NCBI RefSeq assembly: GCF_927798095.1
Contig: NZ_CAKMMF010000026.1
Location: 1-63,096, forward strand
Reading direction: 5' to 3'
Length of the DNA: 63,096 nucleotides
Source of the DNA: Paenibacillus plantiphilus
Lineage (GTDB): Bacteria > Bacillota > Bacilli > Paenibacillales > Paenibacillaceae
Below the pieces are notes generated by a model, which saw only the letters and a program-made list of their open reading frames with translations, made no database searches and had not been told where the DNA came from. This document shows, piece by piece, positions 16,482-24,152 of the stretch. Numbering within the stretch: the stretch's first letter is position 1; each line of letters starts with the position of its first letter. Made by a program: the position numbers and the translations under genes.

Positions 16482-17444
16482 TTAGATCTGCGGAATGATT
16501 GAAGTAATCGGCTTCTGCTGCTTCACGGTGATCGAAGCAGATACTAATGTCCCGCTATCTATTTGCTGCGGCGGTCCATCAGGTGTAGACCACTTGTAGC
16601 CGCTGATGGTAGAGGAATCGGGAATAAGATCAACCTTGACCTCAAGCATCGCCATATCTCCTTTGGCCAGCTCCTGCACCAGCGCCTCGTTCCCCAAGGT
16701 GAGAAACATCGATTGCGTGGTCAAGGGATATTCGGAAACTGAAGTAACGCGTCCGATCATAAATCCGAACTCTTCCTTGTTGACCGTACTTGGAGTAACA
16801 TCGACGTTCATGCCGGGGAGAATCTTCTTCCCGGTTTGCACAGGTACGTATATGACGATCTTCAAATCTTTCGTCTGCGATTCGCCTGATTCAATTAGAA
16901 TCATTGGCGAACCGGCATCAACCGTTGAGCCGCTCTTCACATTTACCTCCAATACTCGCCCGGTATGAGCGCTGACAATATTGGATTGGTTGATGTATTC
17001 CGCCTTCAGATCAGCAATGGCTTGCTTGTAGCTGGCAACTTGCTCGTTTAATTGTGCGGTTGGTCCGTTTATATAGGCTGCCTCTGCCGTCGCCAAATGC
17101 TCGGCTAACTGTTCTAGCTGCTGCAGAAGCTGCGGCTGTTCAACTCTCGCGATGACGTTTCCTTTCTTCACATATTCATTCTCAACAACGCGAAGGTCGG
17201 TAATCAGTCCGCTCGTTGAAGCGTAAATCGTCTGCAACCCTCCAGGCCGAATCAGTACGCCCTCTGTTTCTATCTTCGTGCTCATCGTGCCGAAAAAGCC
17301 CCATGAAATCGCGGAAATCAACAGCAAGCCGACAGCAAGCAAGGCGAGCCAGCCTTTTGGGGAAGTCACTTTCATCAAGATGTCCAGCTGCTCTGGCGAA
17401 GATAAGCGTTCTATTGAAACCTTGCGGTAAATGTTATTGTTCAT
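16482..17444 (-). CDS. HlyD-type secretion (membrane fusion) protein
   Basis: A 320-residue protein of the NHLM bacteriocin secretion family. An N-terminal cytoplasmic tail precedes one membrane helix at about 33-53. The lipoyl-like half motifs (IYASTSGLITDLRVVENEYV and SAHTGRVLEVNVKSGSTV) flank a coiled-coil segment at about 110-150. In Gram-positive exporters such proteins guide the peptide across the wall side of the membrane. GGGAG lies eight bases before the ATG. It is 19 bases upstream of the C39 exporter gene. Confidence 0.88.
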   Translation of the reverse strand: MNNNIYRKVSIERLSSPEQLDILMKVTSPKGWLALLAVGLLLISAISWGFFGTMSTKIETEGVLIRPGGLQTIYASTSGLITDLRVVENEYVKKGNVIARVEQPQLLQQLEQLAEHLATAEAAYINGPTAQLNEQVASYKQAIADLKAEYINQSNIVSAHTGRVLEVNVKSGSTVDAGSPMILIESGESQTKDLKIVIYVPVQTGKKILPGMNVDVTPSTVNKEEFGFMIGRVTSVSEYPLTTQSMFLTLGNEALVQELAKGDMAMLEVKVDLIPDSSTISGYKWSTPDGPPQQIDSGTLVSASITVKQQKPITSIIPQI

Positions 17445-17459
17445 CTTGGGATACTCCCT

Positions 17460-18599
17460 TTAGTTCATTTGCTCAAGCCTTCCATTGACGACCCGCTTCA
17501 ACACGCTCGCCATATGGTGTACTTCACCGTTCGCATCAAACGCTCTGGCGCCGGATACCCCTTGCCACGATTTCTGTTCCCGCAGCGCTCTGGCAATATC
17601 AGCGGGGCTGCGCGAATTCGCCTTCTCTATCGCCTTGGCCAGCAAATGCAGCGCATCATAAGCTTGAGCCGCGTATTTACGAGGTTCTTCGCCATACTTA
17701 TCCCTATATTTCTTCACAAATAATTGGACGTTCTCGTCTGCTGCCTGCGGATTGAAAATCGAAGCAACAACGACACCCTCCGCCTCTTTCCCCGCTATTG
17801 CCAGTAGATCCTGCGAATCCAGACCATCGCCTCCCATCAACGGGACATTCAATCCCGCAGCTTGGAGCTGTACGATAAAGTCGGCGCCGTCCGGCATCGT
17901 CTCGGCAATAAAAACAGCATCACAGCCCAGCAGCCTCCACTTCTTCACTAGTCTCTTCAGATCATCGCTGTCCTTATAATCAGAAATGCGATCTATAATT
18001 TGCAAGCCGTTTGCTTTGGCGCTGTCTTCAAAGGAATTGGCCAAACCTCTTCCATACTCATCATTTGCATAGAATACAACGATATTTTTGTAGTCCTTGG
18101 ATTTGGCATAGTCCGCCATCTTATCCCCAAGTTGACTATCATTGGGTATGAGACGGAACACATGCTTGACTCCTCCTTCCGTCAAGCTTGGAGAAGTGGC
18201 GGAGGGTGCGAGCAGCAGCAGTCCGGCGTTCTCATATACTTTGGAAGCCGGAACTGCTACTGCGGAGCTGCGATGGCCGATCACCGCCGACATCTCTAAA
18301 TTGTTGGCAAAGGACTGGGCAACCGACAACCCCGCCGTAACCGAGGATTGGTCATCCTCCTGCACCAGCTTGATCTGATGTCCTGCAGCCCCGTTCTGAT
18401 TGATTTCTTCCAGCGCTAATTGTAGTCCCTCTCTGAACCCGTCATTTTTAGCTTCGAAGGGCCATGCAACTCCGACCACGATGTCCGCTGTATTGTCGCT
18501 CAACAGCTTCTCCCTCTGACCGGCAATATTGTCGGATTGCGAGCAGCCCGCCGCCAATAGTGCAATAATCAAAACAATGATGATCAGTCTACGTTTCAT
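17460..18599 (-). CDS. Branched-chain amino acid-type binding lipoprotein
   Basis: The protein has 379 residues of the periplasmic-binding type I (Leu/Ile/Val, Peripla_BP_6) family. A signal peptide ends in the lipobox LAAGC. Family features include GVAWPFEAKN near the N-terminus, AVIGHRSSAVAVPASKVYE, VVFYANDEYGRG and YAAQAYDALHLLAKAI. The start at 18599 is preferred, with GAGGG about ten bases before it. It is the first gene of the export operon and no ABC importer genes accompany it, so it may serve as an extracellular sensor or chaperone for the system. That role is inference. Confidence 0.82.
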   Translation of the reverse strand: MKRRLIIIVLIIALLAAGCSQSDNIAGQREKLLSDNTADIVVGVAWPFEAKNDGFREGLQLALEEINQNGAAGHQIKLVQEDDQSSVTAGLSVAQSFANNLEMSAVIGHRSSAVAVPASKVYENAGLLLLAPSATSPSLTEGGVKHVFRLIPNDSQLGDKMADYAKSKDYKNIVVFYANDEYGRGLANSFEDSAKANGLQIIDRISDYKDSDDLKRLVKKWRLLGCDAVFIAETMPDGADFIVQLQAAGLNVPLMGGDGLDSQDLLAIAGKEAEGVVVASIFNPQAADENVQLFVKKYRDKYGEEPRKYAAQAYDALHLLAKAIEKANSRSPADIARALREQKSWQGVSGARAFDANGEVHHMASVLKRVVNGRLEQMN

Positions 18600-18617
18600 A
18601 CGTAATATATCCCTCAT

Positions 18618-18922
18618 TCAGGTTGTAGGATTTGGTATGATGAATCCCACTAACGATAACATCGAATTGTGTCAGTCATAAGTCGAATTGGGCATTTGAA
18701 ATGGGAGGGTGATTGATTGCAGATTAACCCTGGAGTAGTTTAACAGCCTCGTGCGGGGGCCGCCACAGCGGCAGTGCCGGGCTGTCAGGAAGCGGTTCGC
18801 TTCTGCACAGACGCCAGCAGGTGAATTCGTGCGCAAGGCGGCCGCTTCTTGCTTGGCCGCCTCCGTGCTGATGTCGCGCCCCGCATGCTGCGGCGGGCAT
18901 CATTTCGAACGATATCTTATAC
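18618..18922. other. Promoter region of the export operon and regulator 3' side
   Basis: No gene is seen. The stretch holds the direct-repeat element at 18662-18701 and a GC-rich hairpin AGGCGGCC...GGCCGCCT at 18836-18862, close to the end of the regulator gene, which may slow read-through from it. Confidence 0.5.
18662..18701 (-). promoter_or_regulatory. Direct-repeat regulator site before the export operon
   Basis: TCGAATTG occurs at 18662-18669 and 18683-18690, 21 bases apart or two helical turns, with TGTCAG between and TTGAAAT after. Such spacing is typical of OmpR-family binding sites. Related copies stand before the precursor genes and the second kinase. Confidence 0.5.
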
Positions 18923-19612
18923 CTATGAGGAGCAGGCTTTAGCACGGAATTTATATCCCATGCCCCGCAATGTCTCAAGCTCGCCTTCCTCGCTGGACCA
19001 TGCCGCAAGCGATTTGCGAATTCGTTTCACTGCCAGATCCACCGCGCGATCGCTGCCTTCATATTCGATGCCCCATACGCACTGGATAAGATGCTCCCTG
19101 TCGAACAATTGGTTCGGATGGCTCGCGAGGAATAGCAGCAAAGCCAAATCCCGCGGCGTCAAGTGTACACGCTGACCGCTCAGCAATACTTCGCGAGCCG
19201 TGTAATCGATTCGCAGGTTGCCGAATATAACGACCTCCTCGCTCCATACTTGCGGTATTCGCCTTAATACCGCTTGCACTCTGGCCACCACCTCGGCCCC
19301 GATGAAGGGCTTGACCAGATAGTCATCCGCTCCGCCGGTCAGACCCTCCAGCCTGTACTGAATATCCCCCAGCGCGGTCAGCATCATGACAGGACATGCG
19401 CTCCGTTCCCGAATATGCTTCAGGATCGACCAGCCGTCAATGCCAGGAAGCATCACATCCAGCAGCACCAGCGACGGCTTTCCCTTGGCGAACATGTCCA
19501 GCGCCTGGTCCCCGTCATAGGCTTGTTCGACCACATAGCCTTGCTTTTCCAGATAGACCTTTAACACCATGGATATGTTTGCCTCATCCTCGATAATTAG
19601 AATCTTGTGCAT
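18923..19612 (-). CDS. OmpR-family response regulator
   Basis: A 229-residue regulator. The receiver domain has phospho-accepting Asp in LVLLDVMLPG, the acidic pair in IIEDEANIS, Thr in MLTALGD and Lys in YLVKPF. A winged-helix DNA-binding domain follows, with RDLALLLFLASHPNQ and VKRIRKSL. The start is ATG 19612, six bases after GGAGG. No kinase gene is adjacent, so the tandem kinases at 5621-8625 are the natural partner candidates within the window. It likely controls the export locus through the direct-repeat elements; this is inference. Confidence 0.88.
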   Translation of the reverse strand: MHKILIIEDEANISMVLKVYLEKQGYVVEQAYDGDQALDMFAKGKPSLVLLDVMLPGIDGWSILKHIRERSACPVMMLTALGDIQYRLEGLTGGADDYLVKPFIGAEVVARVQAVLRRIPQVWSEEVVIFGNLRIDYTAREVLLSGQRVHLTPRDLALLLFLASHPNQLFDREHLIQCVWGIEYEGSDRAVDLAVKRIRKSLAAWSSEEGELETLRGMGYKFRAKACSS

Positions 19613-19740
19613 GTTGCACCTCCGCACATTTAAATGAAGTCATAGAAAGAATGAGAATTCATCGATTTCCCTTCCATTATTCGACAAAATCGACCTTACC
19701 TCCTGCTCGTTACTTTCGCACCGACATGAAGGTGGGAAAA

Positions 19741-20805
19741 TCACTCTATACTTTTCAGAATGCGGTTCATAATATATTCGGCATCTGCAGCTACACCGCC
19801 AATTAATGCGGACCCTCTGTTATGCTGCCATGGCAAACCAAGAAAAAACAAGCCGTTCACCTGGCTGACACCCCTGATATGGTTTGGTTTTTCATGCTCG
19901 TTGATGGCATCAGGTATGTCAATCCAGCTGTAATCCGACTTATATCCGGTGGCCCAGATCACATTGCGAGCTTTGTGATGCGTTCCATCATTAAAAATGA
20001 TTGTATCGTGACTCGCCTGAGCAGCTCGCGGATAAACGGTAATCGTTTTACGCTTTATGAATGATTTCAACTCTGTTCCGATGATTGGATCTCCGCGCTT
20101 GCTAAGTTTTTTTCCGATTCTGGTAGCAATATGCGCTTTGTATAAGCCCAGTTTTTCAAACCACCAGAAAATGCTTTCCCCCCCTATTTCCCGAGGGACG
20201 CACTTCATCGCCCCGCTTCCAGATATAAACACCGCCCGCCCCTGCCTGGACAATTCCATCGCGATTTGTGCGCCTGAATTGCCGCAACCGACAATCAATA
20301 CATCGCCATCCTGCAGTTGATCCGCATTCCTGTAATGGGCTGTATGTACCTGAAACACATCCTCCGCAGACAGTTGACTGGCGAAATCCGGAATGCTCGG
20401 CTGCTGGAAGGGACCGGTCGCAATGACAACATGGGATGCCGTGAGGTTTCCTTTGTTCGTCTCAACTACAAATCCGCCGGTTTCTCTAGTTAATTTGGTA
20501 ACTAATGTGTTCATTCGAACGTTCAATAGATGCTCCGACGCGTAACGCTCCAGCTCATCGGCGATTTCATCTTTATCGGCATACCCGCCCGGGTCCAGAT
20601 TATCGAGATGGTTTCTTCCGGGCAAACGATTGATCCAGCGCGGTGTAAACAGCACAAGGGAATCGTATCTGTTTCGCCACACATCGCCAATACGTTCCTC
20701 TTTTCCCACAATCACATACGAAACACCGCAGCGGTTCAAATAATAACCCATAACAAGACCGGCCTGACTCGCTCCTATGATGACCACTTGATACGATGCA
20801 TTCAT
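19741..20805 (-). CDS. Flavin-dependent monooxygenase-like oxidoreductase
   Basis: A 354-residue single-chain FAD/NAD(P)H protein of the CzcO/flavin monooxygenase-like group. The FAD-binding motif is GASQAG in VVIIGASQAGLVMGYYL; the second dinucleotide motif is GCGNSG in VLIVGCGNSGAQIAMEL; the late ATGYKSD motif is typical of the family. It is cytosolic. The ATG at 20805 lies four bases after the stop of the nitroreductase-ThiF gene, so the two are translationally linked. The substrate is unknown; in this operon it probably oxidises a small molecule or activated intermediate. Confidence 0.85.
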   Translation of the reverse strand: MNASYQVVIIGASQAGLVMGYYLNRCGVSYVIVGKEERIGDVWRNRYDSLVLFTPRWINRLPGRNHLDNLDPGGYADKDEIADELERYASEHLLNVRMNTLVTKLTRETGGFVVETNKGNLTASHVVIATGPFQQPSIPDFASQLSAEDVFQVHTAHYRNADQLQDGDVLIVGCGNSGAQIAMELSRQGRAVFISGSGAMKCVPREIGGESIFWWFEKLGLYKAHIATRIGKKLSKRGDPIIGTELKSFIKRKTITVYPRAAQASHDTIIFNDGTHHKARNVIWATGYKSDYSWIDIPDAINEHEKPNHIRGVSQVNGLFFLGLPWQHNRGSALIGGVAADAEYIMNRILKSIE

Positions 20806-20809
20806 AGCG

Positions 20810-22870
20810 CTACACTCTCTCTTCGGATGTTTGCGGGCGGGATCGTTTCTGCGCTTTCGTCACTTTGTTCAGCAGCAGCTTCAGCTTCACAATGCCAACG
20901 ATGCGTTTATAGCCCAGAATCAATGACTTGCCTTTCGGCCGGAGGGCTCCGGGGATGTCAATCGATATTTTATGACGGACAGGGCGGCCCGACAATAAAT
21001 CCAGAACAGCCCAAGCACTCAGCACACCGAACAGGCTTGCAGTCGGTCCGAGCTGGGGAATGCTCTCTTGCGATCCTTCAATCATCGATTGGGTCACCGG
21101 CAGCATTTCGATCGGCAAGTCCAGGGGCGAAATGACCCTTGAAAGAAAAGCCAGCGACGATAGCTGCTCCAGGTCGATTTGCTTGAACCGTCCGCCCAGC
21201 GGACGAATTTTGCCAGACCGATAATCATAGACTCTGAGCAATTGCGTCCCGGCAATGTCGTAGCCAGATATGACGGTTTTTTGCTGCCTCCAGGCTTCTT
21301 CATGCAGCATGACCTTTAATTGGATTACACTTTTCTCTGTAACGTCCATCCCATCAATAATGACTTCAGACGAACCTACAAAATAGTGAAGGTTTTGTTG
21401 TGTCACACCATCGCCCAGCACTTCACCCTTGATATAAGGATTAATCTGCTGCATGCGCTCCAGAATCGATTGCGCTTTGTGCTTCCCGATATCTGGCCCT
21501 GTGGCATTCTGCCGGTTCAGATTGCTCAATTCGAAGACATCCGGCTCTGCCAGCAGCAAACGTTCCGCGCCCATACGTACCAGCACCTCGATCGCCGCGC
21601 CGCCGATACTGCCACAACCCGCTATTCCGATTCGGCTTTTTCTCAGCCGTTGTTGATCCCCGCTGCTTATAAAGGGGTAATTCCGCTTGGTCAGCTCTTG
21701 ATAATAAGTTTCTGCGCGCATGCCGTTGTCATCAAGCTCAACAGCTTCCTCCATCATATCGCCCCTATTTCTTCGCAAACTCCTTTTTTCCAGCGATTGG
21801 GTCGGATAACCTATACGAAATACATTAATGACATGCAGATCGTCTTCCACTGAAAAAATAGCTCTTAACCTTGCTGGAAATTCATCGATTTTTTGTCTCC
21901 ATTGTGCGGATACGGACTCATGATATCCGGCTAGTCTGGCGTAGCCAAGATCCGCAATCGCGCTATGGGGCTGCACCGCTAACTGATACTTTTCAGCAGC
22001 AAGCAAAATTCTTTGCAGCACCCGGCCTCCTTGCAAATAGCTGAGCCGATCACCGTCTTTCGTTCGCAACAGACATACCGCAGGAGCGCTGTTCACCAAA
22101 TTCGTTTCTTGCATGAAGGCAAGTACGCGATGGTATCCCAGCCTGTTCAATATACGAACAGCCCGCCAATCCATGCCGATCCTCCCGAACCGCGCGATCC
22201 ATGCAGGGATGTTAAAATGCTCCAGCGGCAAACCATCCCTGTGATGAGCTGCCTCCTTAGCCGTATAACGCAAAAAAGAAAACAACTCCCGATGGGTCGG
22301 CTCATGCGAAAATTTGAACCGGCCGGCTTCGCCAGCCATGACAGCCAAGCGCTTAATTTGTGTTCTGTCTGTAATGACGCACAGCTCCAGCCCTTCCTCT
22401 GCGGCAATCTTTTGCAAAGCCTCGATCTGTTCATGCGGTACGGATGTCCGTTTATACTTCGAACGGTTCATGGAGCGCTGCTCTATATAGCGATAGAGAT
22501 CCTGCTGCTGCTGCAAACCGGATAATGAGCGCCCCGCTGCGGGTACGAATGTGATGGAAGCAACCACTGGATCGTCATCGGTTCTCTCTTTGGGGGTTCG
22601 CTCTTTGGGAAACCATACTATTTGCGCCAGGAAGCCTCTGTGGAGGGCGGCCAAAGAAATATTTTCAATCGCAGCGCCCAAAGCAATCGACCCTTCCTTT
22701 TCATCCGGGTCCAGCTCGTGCAATATTCTGTATTGCGCATTATACATAACGTCAAGCCTCTGACCATCAAAGCGAAATTTCCATCCTTGGGCATTATGAG
22801 GCGATGGGGCGAGCGCAGCTTCATATGTAAAAAGATTGATGAGATCTTCCGTAATCGTTTCCTGATTCAT
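20810..22870 (-). CDS. Acg-like nitroreductase fused to a ThiF/E1-type adenylyltransferase
   Basis: The 686-residue protein has two domains. Residues ~1-330 resemble Acg/Rv3131-type nitroreductases (APSPHNAQGWKF near the start, later GSIALGAAIENISLAALHRG). Residues ~395-610 form a ThiF/MoeB E1-like domain with nucleotide motif GCGSIGG near residue 417, SNLNRQ and DGMDVTEKS. No CxxC zinc ribbon pairs are seen in the E1 part. A similar pairing of domains is known from mycobacterial Rv1355c (MoeY-like). The start ATG 22870 is eight bases after AAGGAG. It may adenylate a carboxyl group while the other domain performs a flavin reaction; the substrate is unknown. Confidence 0.82.
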   Translation of the reverse strand: MNQETITEDLINLFTYEAALAPSPHNAQGWKFRFDGQRLDVMYNAQYRILHELDPDEKEGSIALGAAIENISLAALHRGFLAQIVWFPKERTPKERTDDDPVVASITFVPAAGRSLSGLQQQQDLYRYIEQRSMNRSKYKRTSVPHEQIEALQKIAAEEGLELCVITDRTQIKRLAVMAGEAGRFKFSHEPTHRELFSFLRYTAKEAAHHRDGLPLEHFNIPAWIARFGRIGMDWRAVRILNRLGYHRVLAFMQETNLVNSAPAVCLLRTKDGDRLSYLQGGRVLQRILLAAEKYQLAVQPHSAIADLGYARLAGYHESVSAQWRQKIDEFPARLRAIFSVEDDLHVINVFRIGYPTQSLEKRSLRRNRGDMMEEAVELDDNGMRAETYYQELTKRNYPFISSGDQQRLRKSRIGIAGCGSIGGAAIEVLVRMGAERLLLAEPDVFELSNLNRQNATGPDIGKHKAQSILERMQQINPYIKGEVLGDGVTQQNLHYFVGSSEVIIDGMDVTEKSVIQLKVMLHEEAWRQQKTVISGYDIAGTQLLRVYDYRSGKIRPLGGRFKQIDLEQLSSLAFLSRVISPLDLPIEMLPVTQSMIEGSQESIPQLGPTASLFGVLSAWAVLDLLSGRPVRHKISIDIPGALRPKGKSLILGYKRIVGIVKLKLLLNKVTKAQKRSRPQTSEERV

Positions 22871-22892
22871 TATCTGGACTCCTTGTGAGCGA

Positions 22893-23276
22893 TTATCCGA
22901 TTCCCGGTACATATTCCTGATAAAACGATTCGATAACGACTTTATTCTCCTCACACAATGCGTCCCGGCTCTTGGCAGCACTCAGCTCGATCAAGGAAAA
23001 TCGCACAATCATTTTGCCCTTGCACTGTTTATTGACTTGTTCCAGCAAATCGCAGTAATAGCTTCTCACTTCAATATGGTTCAAGCCCTTGTGCGTGTCC
23101 AGATTATACGCGGTGAGCGGATCATTATCGCGCAGCACTGCTGCCAGAGCGGCTTTGTCCGGTGTGATGAGCGCTGACAAATAGGGCTGATCGCAGCCAA
23201 CAACGATACAGAATTGAACGATTGCGCTTTGACCAATCAAGCTTTCGATATGCTGGCATTCCGCTAATGGATCCAT
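22893..23276 (-). CDS. Orphan C-terminal domain of an acyl-CoA/AMP ligase
   Basis: A 127-residue protein. Its IVVGCDQPYLSALITPDKAAL segment and the later LLEQVNKQCKGK match the C-terminal part of long-chain acyl-CoA synthetases (FadD15-like), but the large N-terminal AMP-binding domain is absent. The final catalytic lysine motif of that domain is not recognisable. The start is ATG 23276, about seven bases after GGGGAGG. It sits between GNAT and nitroreductase-ThiF genes in one operon, so it is probably a kept accessory domain rather than debris, as its own start signal is good. Confidence 0.65.
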   Translation of the reverse strand: MDPLAECQHIESLIGQSAIVQFCIVVGCDQPYLSALITPDKAALAAVLRDNDPLTAYNLDTHKGLNHIEVRSYYCDLLEQVNKQCKGKMIVRFSLIELSAAKSRDALCEENKVVIESFYQEYVPGIG

Positions 23277-23278
23277 AG

Positions 23279-23797
23279 CTATACCTCCCCGACCTTGGCT
23301 TGCCATTCTTTAATATCGTAAGGCGTAATCCGCGTATCGATAACCATATAGACAGGATGACAGATGGACTGCACGATGATGTGGCATGCAATGCAATCCG
23401 CTCTCAACTGGTTGTAAATATCCTCATATCTTTCTTTCGTTAAAGGAACAAACCGTCTGCGGCGATATAAAAGGGTAGCGGAATTATACTTATTGACCTT
23501 CACAACGACACAAGGATTGTTCTGCTGCAGTGATTTATACGTTACAAAGTCGCTAATTTTAGAAAATATGCTGAATGAGCGATATTTTTTCAGGACAACG
23601 AGCGACTTGATTTCAGAGAAACCTCTTCTAGGGATAACTGCAACACAGCCTGCAATTTCGCCGCCGATCAGCACTTTATGGAAGAAGCTTTGATGAAGCT
23701 CAACCGAGCCATAATTCATCCCTTCAGAATGCAGCAATTCTATTACACTTGGAATATCTGCCTTGCAGATCGGTCTGATTTCTGCAGGATCATTCAT
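23279..23797 (-). CDS. GNAT-family N-acetyltransferase-like protein
   Basis: A protein of about 172 residues with the GNAT pattern: IRPICKADIPSVIELL at the N-terminus, central strand GEIAGCVAVIPRRGF, the strand IKSLVVLKKYR leading to the acyl-CoA loop region, and VVVKVNKYNSATLLYRRRRF. It is the first gene of the four-gene operon, two bases upstream of the ligase-domain gene. The start is uncertain: ATG 23797 lacks a strong box and an in-frame GTG a few codons upstream has a GAAGGG box. Confidence 0.7.
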   Translation of the reverse strand: MNDPAEIRPICKADIPSVIELLHSEGMNYGSVELHQSFFHKVLIGGEIAGCVAVIPRRGFSEIKSLVVLKKYRSFSIFSKISDFVTYKSLQQNNPCVVVKVNKYNSATLLYRRRRFVPLTKERYEDIYNQLRADCIACHIIVQSICHPVYMVIDTRITPYDIKEWQAKVGEV

Positions 23798-24152
23798 AAC
23801 CGACACCCAACACCCTTCCCGACAACTGCGCAATAATTTAATCTCGCAGAACACGTTTATCCAACTCATAGTAATGTCCGATTGTGTCTAAACGATGTCG
23901 AAATATGTAACTTTGTGAAAAAACACTGCAATTGTTAAAGCGGAGGCACTTTGCTTGGTTCGCATCAGATGCAGCGCGGCGGGGACTGTCCCAAAAGGGC
24001 AAGACCAGGTGAGTCAATCCCATAAAAGATGCAAAAGAACCTTCAAAACCACTATGTAAGTGGAGCTGAAGGTTCCTATTTGATCCAATATCACTTGCAT
24101 AGCGGGACTGATCCTGCCAAAAATGCCCTTTGTGACAGCCCCTTCGCTAGAT
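23798..24152. other. Intergenic region with operon terminator
   Basis: No gene is seen. It contains the upstream side of the GNAT operon and the terminator of the arabinoside operon at 24037-24075. Two related fragments, GGGACTGTCCCAAAAGGGC and, on the other strand, GGGGCTGTCACAAAGGGC, suggest remnants of a dispersed intergenic sequence. Confidence 0.4.
24037..24075 (-). terminator. Terminator of the arabinoside operon
   Basis: GAACCTTCA pairs perfectly with TGAAGGTTC, with an inner CCACT/AGTGG stem. On the minus strand the hairpin is followed by TTTTGCATCTTTT, giving an intrinsic terminator after the GH127 gene. Confidence 0.75.
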
